Shown here piece after piece: positions 23,625 to 30,673 of a stretch of 31,314 bases of DNA. The translations under genes and the position numbers were made by a program. The notes below the pieces were generated by a model. That model ran no database searches, was not told the DNA's origin, and saw only the letters and a list, made by a program, of their open reading frames with translations. The stretch covers positions 1 through 31,314 of the forward strand of contig DASZDK010000020.1 in assembly GCA_035942035.1 (NCBI GenBank). The letters run 5' to 3'. Position 1 is the stretch's first letter. The number at the start of each line of letters is the position of its first letter. The DNA is from JAHWJR01 sp035942035. Lineage in GTDB: Bacteria; Actinomycetota; Acidimicrobiia; Acidimicrobiales; CADCSY01.

Positions 23625-24137
23625 ATGACGGGGGGCCGGAGGGCGAACTGCACCTGCCCAGCCGTTCATGGACGGTGCTTTCGGGGAAGGGATACGACCA
23701 TCGAGGTCAAGCGACTCTTCTACGGTGACGCCAGCAGCGTCGGGGAGGCCCGGCTGTTCGTGCGCGACGCGCTTTCGCAGACCGACGCGCCGGAGGACGT
23801 GGTCGACTCCGCCGTCCTGCTGGTGAGTGAGTTGACGACCAACGTCACGCTCCACGCCCGCACCGACGTGCGGGTGACGGTCCGCTTCGAGGGCCACTCG
23901 CTCTGGGCCGAGGTCAAGGACTGGAACTCGCGCCTCCCCCAGGCCTGCCTCCCTCCCGAGGACGCCACCACCGGGCGGGGGCTCCAGCTGGTGGAGGCCA
24001 TTGCCTCGAGCTGGGGAGTCCATCGCGACGGCGACGGCAAGGTGGTGTGGTTCGAGCTCCGCGTCGCCCGCTCCACGCCGGTGAACGGTAGCGGCGCCTC
24101 GCTCAACGGCGCGCCCGTCAACGGCGTCTGGCCCTAG
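23625..24137 (+). CDS. RsbW/SpoIIAB-like anti-sigma ATPase (HATPase_c)
   Basis: An ATP-binding regulator of the anti-sigma kinase family, in which such proteins bind a sigma factor or phosphorylate an anti-anti-sigma partner. The core starts at VKRLFYGDASSVGEARLFV; the N-box is LLVSELTTNVTLHA; the G1-like region is EVKDWNSRLP; the G2-like motif is TGRGLQLVEAIASSWGV. This matches the small actinobacterial ATP-binding proteins often paired with SpoIIE phosphatases, one of which lies 2 kb downstream. The start is unclear. ATG 23625 gives 170 residues with an unusual Cys-containing extension of about 25 residues. The family length would fit a start at 23700, but that codon is ATC, although GGGAAGGGA lies seven bases before it. 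The tail has an Asn/Gly/Ser repeat (PVNGSGASLNGAPVNG). Confidence 0.8.
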   Translation: MTGGRRANCTCPAVHGRCFRGRDTTIEVKRLFYGDASSVGEARLFVRDALSQTDAPEDVVDSAVLLVSELTTNVTLHARTDVRVTVRFEGHSLWAEVKDWNSRLPQACLPPEDATTGRGLQLVEAIASSWGVHRDGDGKVVWFELRVARSTPVNGSGASLNGAPVNGVWP

Positions 24138-24171
24138 GGCTGGTTCAGCACACCAGCGTGCCGGCTGCTGC

Positions 24172-24714
24172 TCAACGCTCGGGCGGCGGGCTGGCGCCGG
24201 ACATGGCCAAGAACCCCATGATGGTCGCCGATGCGGGACCGACGGCGTCCACGAGCGGCGCCGTCCCCACCGCCACGCCGTAGGCCGCCAGTCCGTCGAC
24301 CGCCTCGTTCAACGACATGACGCCGGCGACGGTCTCTTCCACCACGTCGAGCCGACGGGGGTAGGCGTGCTCGCCCCGGAACCCGTGCTGGTCGACCACC
24401 ACCCGCCCCCACAGGTCGACCTCTCCCACCACCAGCGGGCCGGGGACCAGGCACAGTGCGTCGGCGTGCAGGCCAGCCACGTCGACACTGGCATGGACGC
24501 CACAGGCGCAGCCGAGGTCAGGGGCGTCGTGCCCGGCGACCCCCGCCCCGGCGCACCGGGCGACCAGGGGCCGCGCCGGCTCCCAGGTGAAGCCGCGCTG
24601 CGACACCGACTGCAACCGTATCTGCGGGGTCAGGCGCCAGTAGCGCCACCCGCGCCGCGGGTCGTCTGAGGATCGCCGCTCGATCCGGCTGCTGGCCGGC
24701 TCGCCGGCGCTCAC
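24172..24714 (-). CDS. Conserved actinobacterial protein with Cys/His cluster, unknown function
   Basis: A 180-residue protein of a family I recognise only as conserved hypothetical. It starts with a strand-rich region (GWRYWRLTPQIRLQSVSQ), then WEPARPLVARC, a Cys/His group (Cys54, His62, Cys69, Cys71, His74 in HDAPDLGCACGVHA), then VVGEVDLWGRVVVDQHGFRGEHAYPRRL. The W-G-R-V-V...G-(W/F)-R-x-x-x-A-Y-P block is typical of the family. The Cys/His group looks able to bind a metal. The C-terminal 50 residues are more variable. The start is GTG 24714, nine bases after the next gene's stop on the same strand, so it is the last gene of a three-gene unit. Function unknown. Confidence 0.7.
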   Translation of the reverse strand: MSAGEPASSRIERRSSDDPRRGWRYWRLTPQIRLQSVSQRGFTWEPARPLVARCAGAGVAGHDAPDLGCACGVHASVDVAGLHADALCLVPGPLVVGEVDLWGRVVVDQHGFRGEHAYPRRLDVVEETVAGVMSLNEAVDGLAAYGVAVGTAPLVDAVGPASATIMGFLAMSGASPPPER

Positions 24715-24723
24715 GCCCGGTTC

Positions 24724-24972
24724 CTAGCTGGCGGTGCCGGTCGGGCGGTCCGGACCGACCGCCCACTGCGCCATCTCGGGGTAGTCGGCGACATCGGCGG
24801 CAAGGGTGCACGTGTCGTCGTCCTGCCACAGGGCCGTGGCCTGGGCGTGGCAGGCGGGGTGGAAGGTCATCGACGTCGGGCACATCATCTGGCTGACCGA
24901 CATCTCTGCCCGCACCGCCTCGTCGGCGGCGACCGGCTGGCCACAGACGTCGCACATCGGAGCAGGTGTCAT
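24724..24972 (-). CDS. Small Cys/His-rich, probably zinc-binding protein
   Basis: An 82-residue protein. Cys7-x2-Cys10 (MCDVCGQPV) and a second group Cys31, His38, Cys41, His42 (CPTSMTFHPACH) form a likely zinc knuckle or treble-clef site. The C-terminal 35 residues are acidic. No signal peptide is present, so it should be cytosolic. ATG 24972 has TAGGCT six bases upstream, and this motif contains the TAG stop codon of the preceding gene, so it may have its own leaderless promoter inside a three-gene unit. Nothing links it to a known family with certainty; an adaptor or metal-storage role would be guesswork. Confidence 0.65.
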   Translation of the reverse strand: MTPAPMCDVCGQPVAADEAVRAEMSVSQMMCPTSMTFHPACHAQATALWQDDDTCTLAADVADYPEMAQWAVGPDRPTGTAS

Positions 24973-24978
24973 GGAGTC

Positions 24979-24984
24979 AGCCTA
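24979..24984 (-). promoter_or_regulatory. -10-like TAGGCT overlapping a stop codon
   Basis: TAGGCT on the minus strand begins with the TAG stop of the DsrE-like gene and lies six bases before the ATG of the Cys-rich gene. Confidence 0.4.
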
Positions 24985-25371
24985 CGGCGTTGGCTCGGCG
25001 ATGGGAACGGGCTCGACCAAGGGCGGTCGGGCCCGGCGGCTGGCGTCGAGCAACTCGACGGTCGCCTCGGGCTTCACCAGCTCGAGGATGACGGCTCGCG
25101 GCGAGGCGTCGCTCGGTGGCGATCTGCGGGAGAAGGTCGGCGCATGCACCTGGTGTTCCAGGGACCGGCGAAGGTGCCGCAGGTGACCCTCAGCCGGCGT
25201 GGGCGGCGCGCCACCCGGCTGAGCGACCCGCACGGCGTCACCCGCCAGGCGCACCTCGGCCTCGAGGCCCGCACCGGCTGCCACCTCGGCGAAGTGGTAG
25301 GCGAGCCAGGTGGGCCGAGGGTTCTCCGCGGGATGGGCGCCAGTGAAGAAGATCAGCTTTCGTCGGGTCAT
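24982..25371 (-). CDS. DsrE-fold-like protein, 129 aa
   Basis: The first half (KLIFFTGAHPAENPRPTWLA, then YHFAEVAAGAGLEAEVRLAG, then DAVRVA) follows the DsrE/DsrF-like pattern: a first strand, a small-residue loop, a helix, a strand and a G-D-A-V turn. It has no Cys at all, so it would not be a sulfur-relay protein like DsrE or TusD. The second half has HLRHLRRSLEHQVHAP and a segment (RAVILELVKPEATVELLDASR) that may be the last strand and helix, then a Pro-rich end. ATG 25371 follows AGGAG about 11 bases upstream. It is the first gene of a minus-strand unit with the Cys-rich and Cys/His proteins. Fold is an estimate; function unknown. Confidence 0.55.
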   Translation of the reverse strand: MTRRKLIFFTGAHPAENPRPTWLAYHFAEVAAGAGLEAEVRLAGDAVRVAQPGGAPPTPAEGHLRHLRRSLEHQVHAPTFSRRSPPSDASPRAVILELVKPEATVELLDASRRARPPLVEPVPIAEPTP

Positions 25372-25446
25372 CGCCCGGTTCCACTCCTGCCGGTGCCCAC
25401 GGACGCCGGCACGGTGGCGGGTTCCGCGTTCCGGGCCTCCGTCGCC

Positions 25447-25452
25447 TAGCGT
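25447..25452 (+). promoter_or_regulatory. -10-like TAGCGT, leaderless spacing, membrane protein gene
   Basis: TAGCGT is followed by seven bases and GTG 25460. It diverges from the DsrE-like gene. Confidence 0.45.
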
Positions 25453-25459
25453 TGACCCG

Positions 25460-25867
25460 GTGGAATCGTCGGTGAGCGTCCGCCGCAGCGACGTGGCAGC
25501 GGGCGCGCGGTCGCCCGCCGACGTGCTTATGCGTCGGCTCCTGCGGGTGCCGGCCAGCGGTCCTCGGGGCAGCGAGGTCGCCGCCCGCAACGCCTTCAGC
25601 GCATCGATCCTGGTGTCGACGGTGCGCTGCCTGCTCACCTACATCGTCCTGCCCGTGCTCGGACCCGTGCTCGGCCTCAGCGGGGCCGTGGGACCGGTGC
25701 TGGGTCTGACCGTCGGCATGGTCTCGGCTGCCGCCGTGGTGATCTCCATGCGCCGGTTCTGGGCGGCGGACCACCGGTGGCGCTGGGGTTACACGGCGGT
25801 GGGCGGCGGCATCCTCGTGTTGCTGGCCGTGCAGGCGGTCGCCGACGTGGGCTCCCTGGCCACCTGA
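25460..25867 (+). CDS. Small conserved membrane protein
   Basis: A 135-residue protein with a soluble N-terminus (about 1-45) and three likely membrane helices: SILVSTVRCLLTYIVLPVLG, then VGPVLGLTVGMVSAAAVVIS, and after the charged loop MRRFWAADHRWRWGY a last helix GGGILVLLAVQAVADVG. The R-N-A-F-S-A-S-x-x-V-S-x-x-R-C-L-x-T-Y start and the RRFWAADHRWRW loop are shared with actinobacterial hypothetical membrane proteins I have seen, with no known role. The start is GTG 25460 with TAGCGT seven bases upstream; an in-frame GTG at 25472 is the alternative. It stands alone between a divergent cluster and the phosphatase gene. Confidence 0.7.
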   Translation: MESSVSVRRSDVAAGARSPADVLMRRLLRVPASGPRGSEVAARNAFSASILVSTVRCLLTYIVLPVLGPVLGLSGAVGPVLGLTVGMVSAAAVVISMRRFWAADHRWRWGYTAVGGGILVLLAVQAVADVGSLAT

Positions 25868-26063
25868 GCGAGCCGACGCCCTCGGGCGCTCAGGCGCTCG
25901 TTCGCTACTCGTCGGACTCCGGGCCGGACCCGAAGGGCGTCTGAGCGCCTCCACGTCCGTTCGGGGGAGCAGGTCGTGGACGCCGTCAGCCTTGGCGTCG
26001 GTAGCCGCCTTCAGGCGCCGCCTTTAACATCATTTGGGCGGTCCCCGTCAGGAAGCGAGCCTC

Positions 26064-28166
26064 TTGCCGGATCTCGGTGCGTTCGGCCTCACCGACATGG
26101 TCGCCCTCAGCGCCGCTCTGCGCCGGGCGGGGACGGGCGCCCAGTCGATGGAGGAGGCGGCGGAAGCCGTGGTGCACCACCTCTACGACGGCTTGCGGTC
26201 GCCGAACGGCGATCGCCAGTGCGTCCTGGCGCGCTTCTACCGGACCGTGCCCCTGGAGGCGCTCGACGACGACCTTCGGCGGTTGGCCGAGGAGGGGAGC
26301 GGCGGTGACGGGCTGACGCCGGCGACCAGGTGCCTCACCCTGCTCGCCACTGCGGGGGACGAGCCGGCCTGGAACGACCGGAGACGGTCGGTTGGCCATC
26401 GGGTGACACCGCTGGCCAGCGAGGAGATCATCGCCAGCTTCCCGATGGTGGCCCAGCTGATCCGCCAGTTCGGCCTGGCGACCTCCGACCTCCTCGAGAC
26501 CCGGCCCGACCTGGCCATGACCCTCGACGAAAAGACGTTCAACGTCTTCTACGTCCCCAACGCCGTGGGCAGCCCGCACATCCCCGCTCAAGGGGAGTTC
26601 GTCCTGCCCTACGGGGTGCAGTCGGTGCTCGGATTCGGGGGCATGTTGCCGACTGGCGACCTGTTCGCCATCGTGTTGTTCTCGAGGGCTCCCGTCCCGG
26701 TCGACACCGCGGAGCTGTTCGCGCCGCTGGCCCTCAGCGTCAAGGTGGCGGTGCTCCCCTTCACCGGCGGACGGATCTTTCGGCCCGCCGGTGCCCCTGC
26801 GCCCCACGCGGTCGCACCCGGCCGCAGCGGGGGGCAGACGTCCGCCATCGAGCAGCTGCTCGAGGTTCACGAGCGCACCGCAGGGGAGCAGGCGTTGCGG
26901 CTGGAGCAGGCGCACCGGCTCGAGCACCGCCGCTCTCATCAGTTGCAGGCACTCGCCGCCGCCAGCGTCGTGATCGGGTCCACGCTGTCGATGGACGAGA
27001 TCCTCTCCCATGTCACCGAACAGGCACGCAGTATCGTCGGGGCCCACATGGCCGTCGTCAGCCTCACCGCCGATGAGGGGTGGGCACAGTCGATCAACAC
27101 GGTGTCGCTGTCGGAGCGCTACGCGGAGTACCGGGACTACGACGTCCAGCCCGACGGCTCGGGGATCTACGCGCTGGTGTGCGAGACCAATCGGCCGGTG
27201 CGATTGACCCAAGACGAGCTCCTTGCCCACCCCCGGTGGCGCGGGTTCGGCGCCGAGGCTCACCGCCATCCGCCGCTCCGAGGGTGGCTGGCCGTGCCGC
27301 TCATCGCCAGGAACGGAGACAACCTGGGGTTGCTCCAACTCTCTGACGCCGTCGAGGGAGCGTTCACCGCCGCCGACGAAGCCATCCTGGTGCAGCTGGC
27401 GCACCTGGCCTCGGTGAGCGTGGAGAACGCCCGTGCCTTCGCCCGTGAGCACGACGTCGCCGCCGTGCTCCAGGAGAGCCTCCTGCCCCAGGAGCTTCCA
27501 AGGATCCACGGCATCGAGGTGGCCGCCCGGTACCTGCCGGGGACCGCAGGCGTCGACGTCGGCGGTGACTGGTACGACGTGCTGTCGGTGTCGGCCACCG
27601 AGGTCGTCCTCGTCATCGGGGACGTCGTCGGTCACGACATCCAGGCGGCGACCACGATGGCGAGGCTCCGCCACGCCATGCAGGCCTTCGCCTCCGAGGA
27701 CCCCTCGCCGGCCTCCGTGTTCGGCCGCCTCAACCGGTTCGTGGCGCGACCAGACGACGACACGTTCGCCACCGCCATCTACTTGCTCCTCGACACGACG
27801 ACCGGCAACGTGCGGGCGGTCAATGCCGGGCACCCGCCGCCCCTGCTGGTCGAAGGCGGCCGGGCGACCTACCTGCCCACCGTCACGTCCCCTCCGATTG
27901 GGCTCGCTGGCTGCGGCCCCTTCACGGAGACCGAGCTCACCCTCCCGGCGGAAGCAACGCTGCTGCTCTACACCGACGGCTTGGTCGAGCGGCGGGGCGA
28001 GGGGCTGGACATGGGCCTCGAGCGCCTGCGCCGGCTGGGCGAGGCCCCGTGGGCCAACACCGCCGGCCTCTTGGACCACCTGCTGGCCGCGCTCCGGGGC
28101 TCGGAGCGCCCCGACGACATCGCCCTCCTGGCCATCCGCCGGCCGGCGCCGGTTGAGTACACGTGA
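26064..28166 (+). CDS. GAF-SpoIIE (PP2C-type) serine phosphatase
   Basis: A 700-residue soluble signalling phosphatase. Order: an N-terminal sensor-like domain (about 10-235) with conserved blocks CLTLLATAGDEPAWNDRRRS, FPMVAQLIRQFGL and YGVQSVLGFGG; a helical linker (about 270-300); a GAF domain (about 300-455); a SpoIIE domain (about 465-690). Metal-binding motifs are intact: VGGDWYDV (499-506), IGDVVGHD (518-525), NAGHPPPLL, YTDGLVERR and RPDDIALLAI. In partner switching such enzymes dephosphorylate an anti-anti-sigma protein after a signal. An RsbW-like ATPase lies upstream, but no STAS protein is in the window. TTG 26064 is chosen because AGGAAG lies eight bases before it; no ATG fits. 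TAACAT at 26025-26030 could be its -10 box. The input sensed is unknown. Confidence 0.92.
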   Translation: MPDLGAFGLTDMVALSAALRRAGTGAQSMEEAAEAVVHHLYDGLRSPNGDRQCVLARFYRTVPLEALDDDLRRLAEEGSGGDGLTPATRCLTLLATAGDEPAWNDRRRSVGHRVTPLASEEIIASFPMVAQLIRQFGLATSDLLETRPDLAMTLDEKTFNVFYVPNAVGSPHIPAQGEFVLPYGVQSVLGFGGMLPTGDLFAIVLFSRAPVPVDTAELFAPLALSVKVAVLPFTGGRIFRPAGAPAPHAVAPGRSGGQTSAIEQLLEVHERTAGEQALRLEQAHRLEHRRSHQLQALAAASVVIGSTLSMDEILSHVTEQARSIVGAHMAVVSLTADEGWAQSINTVSLSERYAEYRDYDVQPDGSGIYALVCETNRPVRLTQDELLAHPRWRGFGAEAHRHPPLRGWLAVPLIARNGDNLGLLQLSDAVEGAFTAADEAILVQLAHLASVSVENARAFAREHDVAAVLQESLLPQELPRIHGIEVAARYLPGTAGVDVGGDWYDVLSVSATEVVLVIGDVVGHDIQAATTMARLRHAMQAFASEDPSPASVFGRLNRFVARPDDDTFATAIYLLLDTTTGNVRAVNAGHPPPLLVEGGRATYLPTVTSPPIGLAGCGPFTETELTLPAEATLLLYTDGLVERRGEGLDMGLERLRRLGEAPWANTAGLLDHLLAALRGSERPDDIALLAIRRPAPVEYT

Positions 28167-28207
28167 CGGGCGTGGTGCGCACTCGGCTGCATGGGTCCGA
28201 GGCCGCC

Positions 28208-28624
28208 TCAGCGAAGGCGAACGGACCCGTCCGGCTCGAGCACCCACCCGGGGTTGTGGGCCACTTCCCACGGATGCCCGTCAGGGTCGATGAAGATCCC
28301 GGAATAGCCACCCCAGAACGTCGGGGCTCCGGCTCGACCGATGGTGCCGCCCGCTCGCTCGGCGTCTGCGAGCACCGCGTCCACCGCCGCCGGCGAGTCG
28401 ACGATGTGGGCCAGCGTGACACCGCCCCATCCTCCGCTGTCCTCCACGACGCTGTCCTCGGCCAGCTTGTGGCGTCCCCACAGCGCAACGACCATGCCCC
28501 CGGCCTGGAAGAAAACGACGTCGTCGTCGGGCGACTCTCCTGACCAACCGAGGGCCTCGTAGAACGCCCGGGCCCGGCCCACGTCGGTGACACCGAGCGT
28601 GACCAGGGAAATGCGCTGTTCCAT
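28208..28624 (-). CDS. VOC-family (glyoxalase-like) protein
   Basis: A 138-residue protein of two beta-alpha-beta-beta-beta modules, the vicinal oxygen chelate fold. It begins with ISLVTLGVTDVGRARAFYEALGW, the classic first strand and helix, then VVFFQAGGMVVALWG; the second module has VTLAHIVDSPAAVDAVLADAERAGGTI and ends FWGGYSGIFIDPDGHPWEVAHNP, with the usual F-x-DPDGHxWE. The His in the second module and the Glu after DGHPW are typical metal or ligand positions. Members include glyoxalases, dioxygenases and antibiotic-binding proteins; substrate unknown. ATG 28624 is chosen over an upstream in-frame start because it begins at strand 1 and has GAGGCT at six bases. It converges on the phosphatase gene. 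Confidence 0.85.
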   Translation of the reverse strand: MEQRISLVTLGVTDVGRARAFYEALGWSGESPDDDVVFFQAGGMVVALWGRHKLAEDSVVEDSGGWGGVTLAHIVDSPAAVDAVLADAERAGGTIGRAGAPTFWGGYSGIFIDPDGHPWEVAHNPGWVLEPDGSVRLR

Positions 28625-28630
28625 GCCGAC

Positions 28631-28636
28631 AGCCTC
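28631..28636 (-). promoter_or_regulatory. -10-like GAGGCT, leaderless spacing, VOC gene
   Basis: GAGGCT on the minus strand is followed by six bases and ATG 28624. It is a weak match to TANNNT (first base G). Confidence 0.3.
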
Positions 28637-28755
28637 GCATCCGGTCCCGCCGGCGTGCTCCTGCGACATCGAGGCGACCGCGTCGGGCTCCTGATGGCAT
28701 CATCGTCATCGGCAGGGGGGAGGAGATCCCGACCGACAACAGCGAGGGAGTGGGC

Positions 28756-29739
28756 ATGCCCGAGAACCAAACGAGCACCGCGCGAAGCAGCCAGGGCGAC
28801 ACCAAGGATTCAGTTCGGCCCATCATGCTGGCCATCGCCGGTGACAGCGGCACCGGGAAGACGACCGTCACGGAAGGGTTGGTGAAGGCTCTGGGCCGGG
28901 ACCGCATCACGTCCGTGGCGGCCGATGACTACCACCGCTACGACCGTGAAGAGCGCAAGCCCCTCCCCTTCACCCCGCTGAACCCCAAGTGCAACTACAT
29001 GGACATCATGCAGCAGGACTACCAGAAGCTGCGTGCTCGGCAGCCCATCCTGAAGCCCATCTACAACCACGACACCGGGAAGCTCGAGCGACCCGAGTAC
29101 ATCGAGCCTGCCGACTTCGTGATCGTCGAGGGACTGCTCCCGCTCCACACGGAGGAGTCGCGGGCATGCTTCGACATCAGCGTGTTCCTCGACCCCCCCG
29201 AGGAGATCCGAATCGCATGGAAGCTCGGGCGCGACACGAAGAAGCGGGGCTACACCGAGGAAGAGGTCCGTGCCGACCTGGAGAAGCGAGAGCCCGAATC
29301 GCAGGAGTTCATTCGTCCGCAACGGGCCCACGCCGACATCGTCGTGCGCTTCGCTCCGATCAAGGAGCGCGGCGAGACCGCTGACGACCCCTTGAGCGCC
29401 ACGCTGCTCCTCCGTCCCACGATCAGCCACCCCGACCTGCCGGCCATCCTCGGAGAGGACACCGCCGAGGCCATGCACGTCGCCCTCATCCGGGACGACG
29501 ACGGCAAGCCGGTGGACGCCGTGCACATCCACTCCTACGCCGACCCGGAGGTGGCCAGGAAGGCGGAGCAAGCCATCTGGGAAGAGCTGGGTCTGGACAC
29601 CCCGGTGCCCGACTCGCTCGGCCAGCTCAACGGAGAAAAGCGCGACGACCCGTTGGCGCTGACCCAGCTGATCCTGCTCTACCACCTCATCCAGGCCCGA
29701 CAACGGCAGAGCGAGAAGATCTCGGACGCCGGCAGCTAG
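28756..29739 (+). CDS. prk: Phosphoribulokinase
   Basis: A 327-residue P-loop kinase of the phosphoribulokinase type, which makes ribulose 1,5-bisphosphate from ribulose 5-phosphate and ATP. Walker A is GDSGTGKTT (29-37). DDYHRYDREER (57-67) carries the catalytic Asp and substrate Arg/His. NPKCNYMDIM and KPIYNHDTG (100-108) are family blocks, FVIVEGLLPLH has the Glu of the second acidic motif, and GRDTKKRGYT (158-167) and FIRPQ (185-189) separate it from uridine kinase. The C-terminal extension (about 235-327, with HIHSYADPEVARKAEQAIWEEL) goes beyond the proteobacterial form and resembles the longer forms. ATG 28756 has GAGGGAG five bases upstream and is preferred over GTG 28750. No RuBisCO or other Calvin-cycle gene is in the window, so its pathway is open. 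Confidence 0.88.
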   Translation: MPENQTSTARSSQGDTKDSVRPIMLAIAGDSGTGKTTVTEGLVKALGRDRITSVAADDYHRYDREERKPLPFTPLNPKCNYMDIMQQDYQKLRARQPILKPIYNHDTGKLERPEYIEPADFVIVEGLLPLHTEESRACFDISVFLDPPEEIRIAWKLGRDTKKRGYTEEEVRADLEKREPESQEFIRPQRAHADIVVRFAPIKERGETADDPLSATLLLRPTISHPDLPAILGEDTAEAMHVALIRDDDGKPVDAVHIHSYADPEVARKAEQAIWEELGLDTPVPDSLGQLNGEKRDDPLALTQLILLYHLIQARQRQSEKISDAGS

Positions 29740-29810
29740 GGAAGAGGCGGTGAGACGCTGACCGGGCTGACCGAGGCTCGGCGCGACACCATGGGCCACG
29801 GACCGCCCTG

Positions 29811-29816
29811 TACGGT
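29811..29816 (+). promoter_or_regulatory. -10-like TACGGT before LytM-like lipoprotein
   Basis: TACGGT is followed by eight bases, including GGAGG, and then ATG 29825. The spacing is slightly longer than in the leaderless set. Confidence 0.3.
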
Positions 29817-29824
29817 CGGAGGCC

Positions 29825-30673
29825 ATGCCCTGGCGCCGACCGGAACGCGGTGCTGCCGCGGTGCTCGCCCTCGCCGCCCTGGTGGCGGGCTGTGGTGGGG
29901 CAACGGAGCAAGGGACGGTGCTCACCCGTAGCCCCGCACCGGCGGTGGCGGCGGTGGACGCTCCGCCCGCCACGGTGACGCCGTCGACCACCACGCCGTC
30001 GACCGCACCCCCCACCACGACACCACCGCCGAGCACCGCTCCGGTGGCGCCCGTCACGCCGCCCCCTCCCACCGCGCTCGCCCCTACCACCACCGCGGTG
30101 CCGGCTTCGCCGCCCCCTCCAGCTCCCGCCCGGACCGTGTACGACCAGGCGTGGACCCCCTTCGCCACGGTCGGCGGCGTGGTGCTCCGACACCCCTCAC
30201 ACCGAGTGGAGCGGGTGGCGTTCCACGAGTCCAACCACGACGGCGCTCGCCAGTTGGAGCCGCTGTCCACCGCCGCCGCCCCCGTCACGTTGGAGAGCCG
30301 CCACCGAGGGACCGGTGCCCGTACCGCCGTCGACGTGGTGTCCGACCCTGATGCTGCCATCCGGGCGCCGGTGACCGGCCGCGTCCTGCGGGCCGGCACG
30401 TACGTCTTGTACTGCGACAACGCCGATGACTACGCCGTCATCGAGCCCGATGAACGCCCCGGGTGGGAAGTGAAGCTGCTGCACATCGCCGGGGTGCTGG
30501 TGCGGGCCGGCGACCGGGTGGTGGCAGGCGAGACGGTGGTGGCAGGCGGCCCCACACAGCTTCCGTTCGAGTCCCAGGTCGACGAGATCACCGTTGCGCC
30601 GGCGTGGCCCCACGTGCACATCGAGGTCGTCGACCCATCCATCCCCGACCGGCCGTCCGGCGGCAGCTGCTGA
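29825..30673 (+). CDS. LytM/M23-like lipoprotein, probably inactive
   Basis: A 282-residue lipoprotein: signal peptide with lipobox LVAGC (Cys23), a long Thr/Pro/Ala-rich linker (about 30-100), then a domain (about 105-282) with M23 topology. The pattern RTAVDVVSDPDAAIRAPVTGRVL matches the first-strand region of LytM, but the zinc His of H-x-G-x-D is Arg (R-T-A-V-D). LLHIAGVLVRAGDRVVAGETV and the final HVHIEVVDPS match the later part, with the H-x-H pair kept. Loss of one zinc ligand suggests a non-enzymatic role, like the degenerate LytM activators of amidases; this is inference. TYVLYCDNADDY has a Cys that may pair with the C-terminal Cys. ATG 29825 has GGAGG close upstream. It is outside the membrane, anchored by lipid. 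Confidence 0.78.
   Translation: MPWRRPERGAAAVLALAALVAGCGGATEQGTVLTRSPAPAVAAVDAPPATVTPSTTTPSTAPPTTTPPPSTAPVAPVTPPPPTALAPTTTAVPASPPPPAPARTVYDQAWTPFATVGGVVLRHPSHRVERVAFHESNHDGARQLEPLSTAAAPVTLESRHRGTGARTAVDVVSDPDAAIRAPVTGRVLRAGTYVLYCDNADDYAVIEPDERPGWEVKLLHIAGVLVRAGDRVVAGETVVAGGPTQLPFESQVDEITVAPAWPHVHIEVVDPSIPDRPSGGSC

Noticed and set aside
25884..25949. Inverted repeat GGCGCTCAG/CTGAGCGCC as an operator for the phosphatase gene
   Set aside because: The arms are nine bases and 47 bases apart in very GC-rich sequence, which is easily expected by chance, and no regulator is nearby.
22384..28166. A defence or toxin-antitoxin island in the accessory-looking region
   Set aside because: No nuclease, methylase, toxin or phage-defence motif is seen; the genes are signalling, lipid-binding-like and unknown proteins plus a pseudogene.
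28756..29739. Uridine kinase
   Set aside because: The RDxxKRGYT and FIRPQ blocks and the DDYHRYDR motif are those of phosphoribulokinase.
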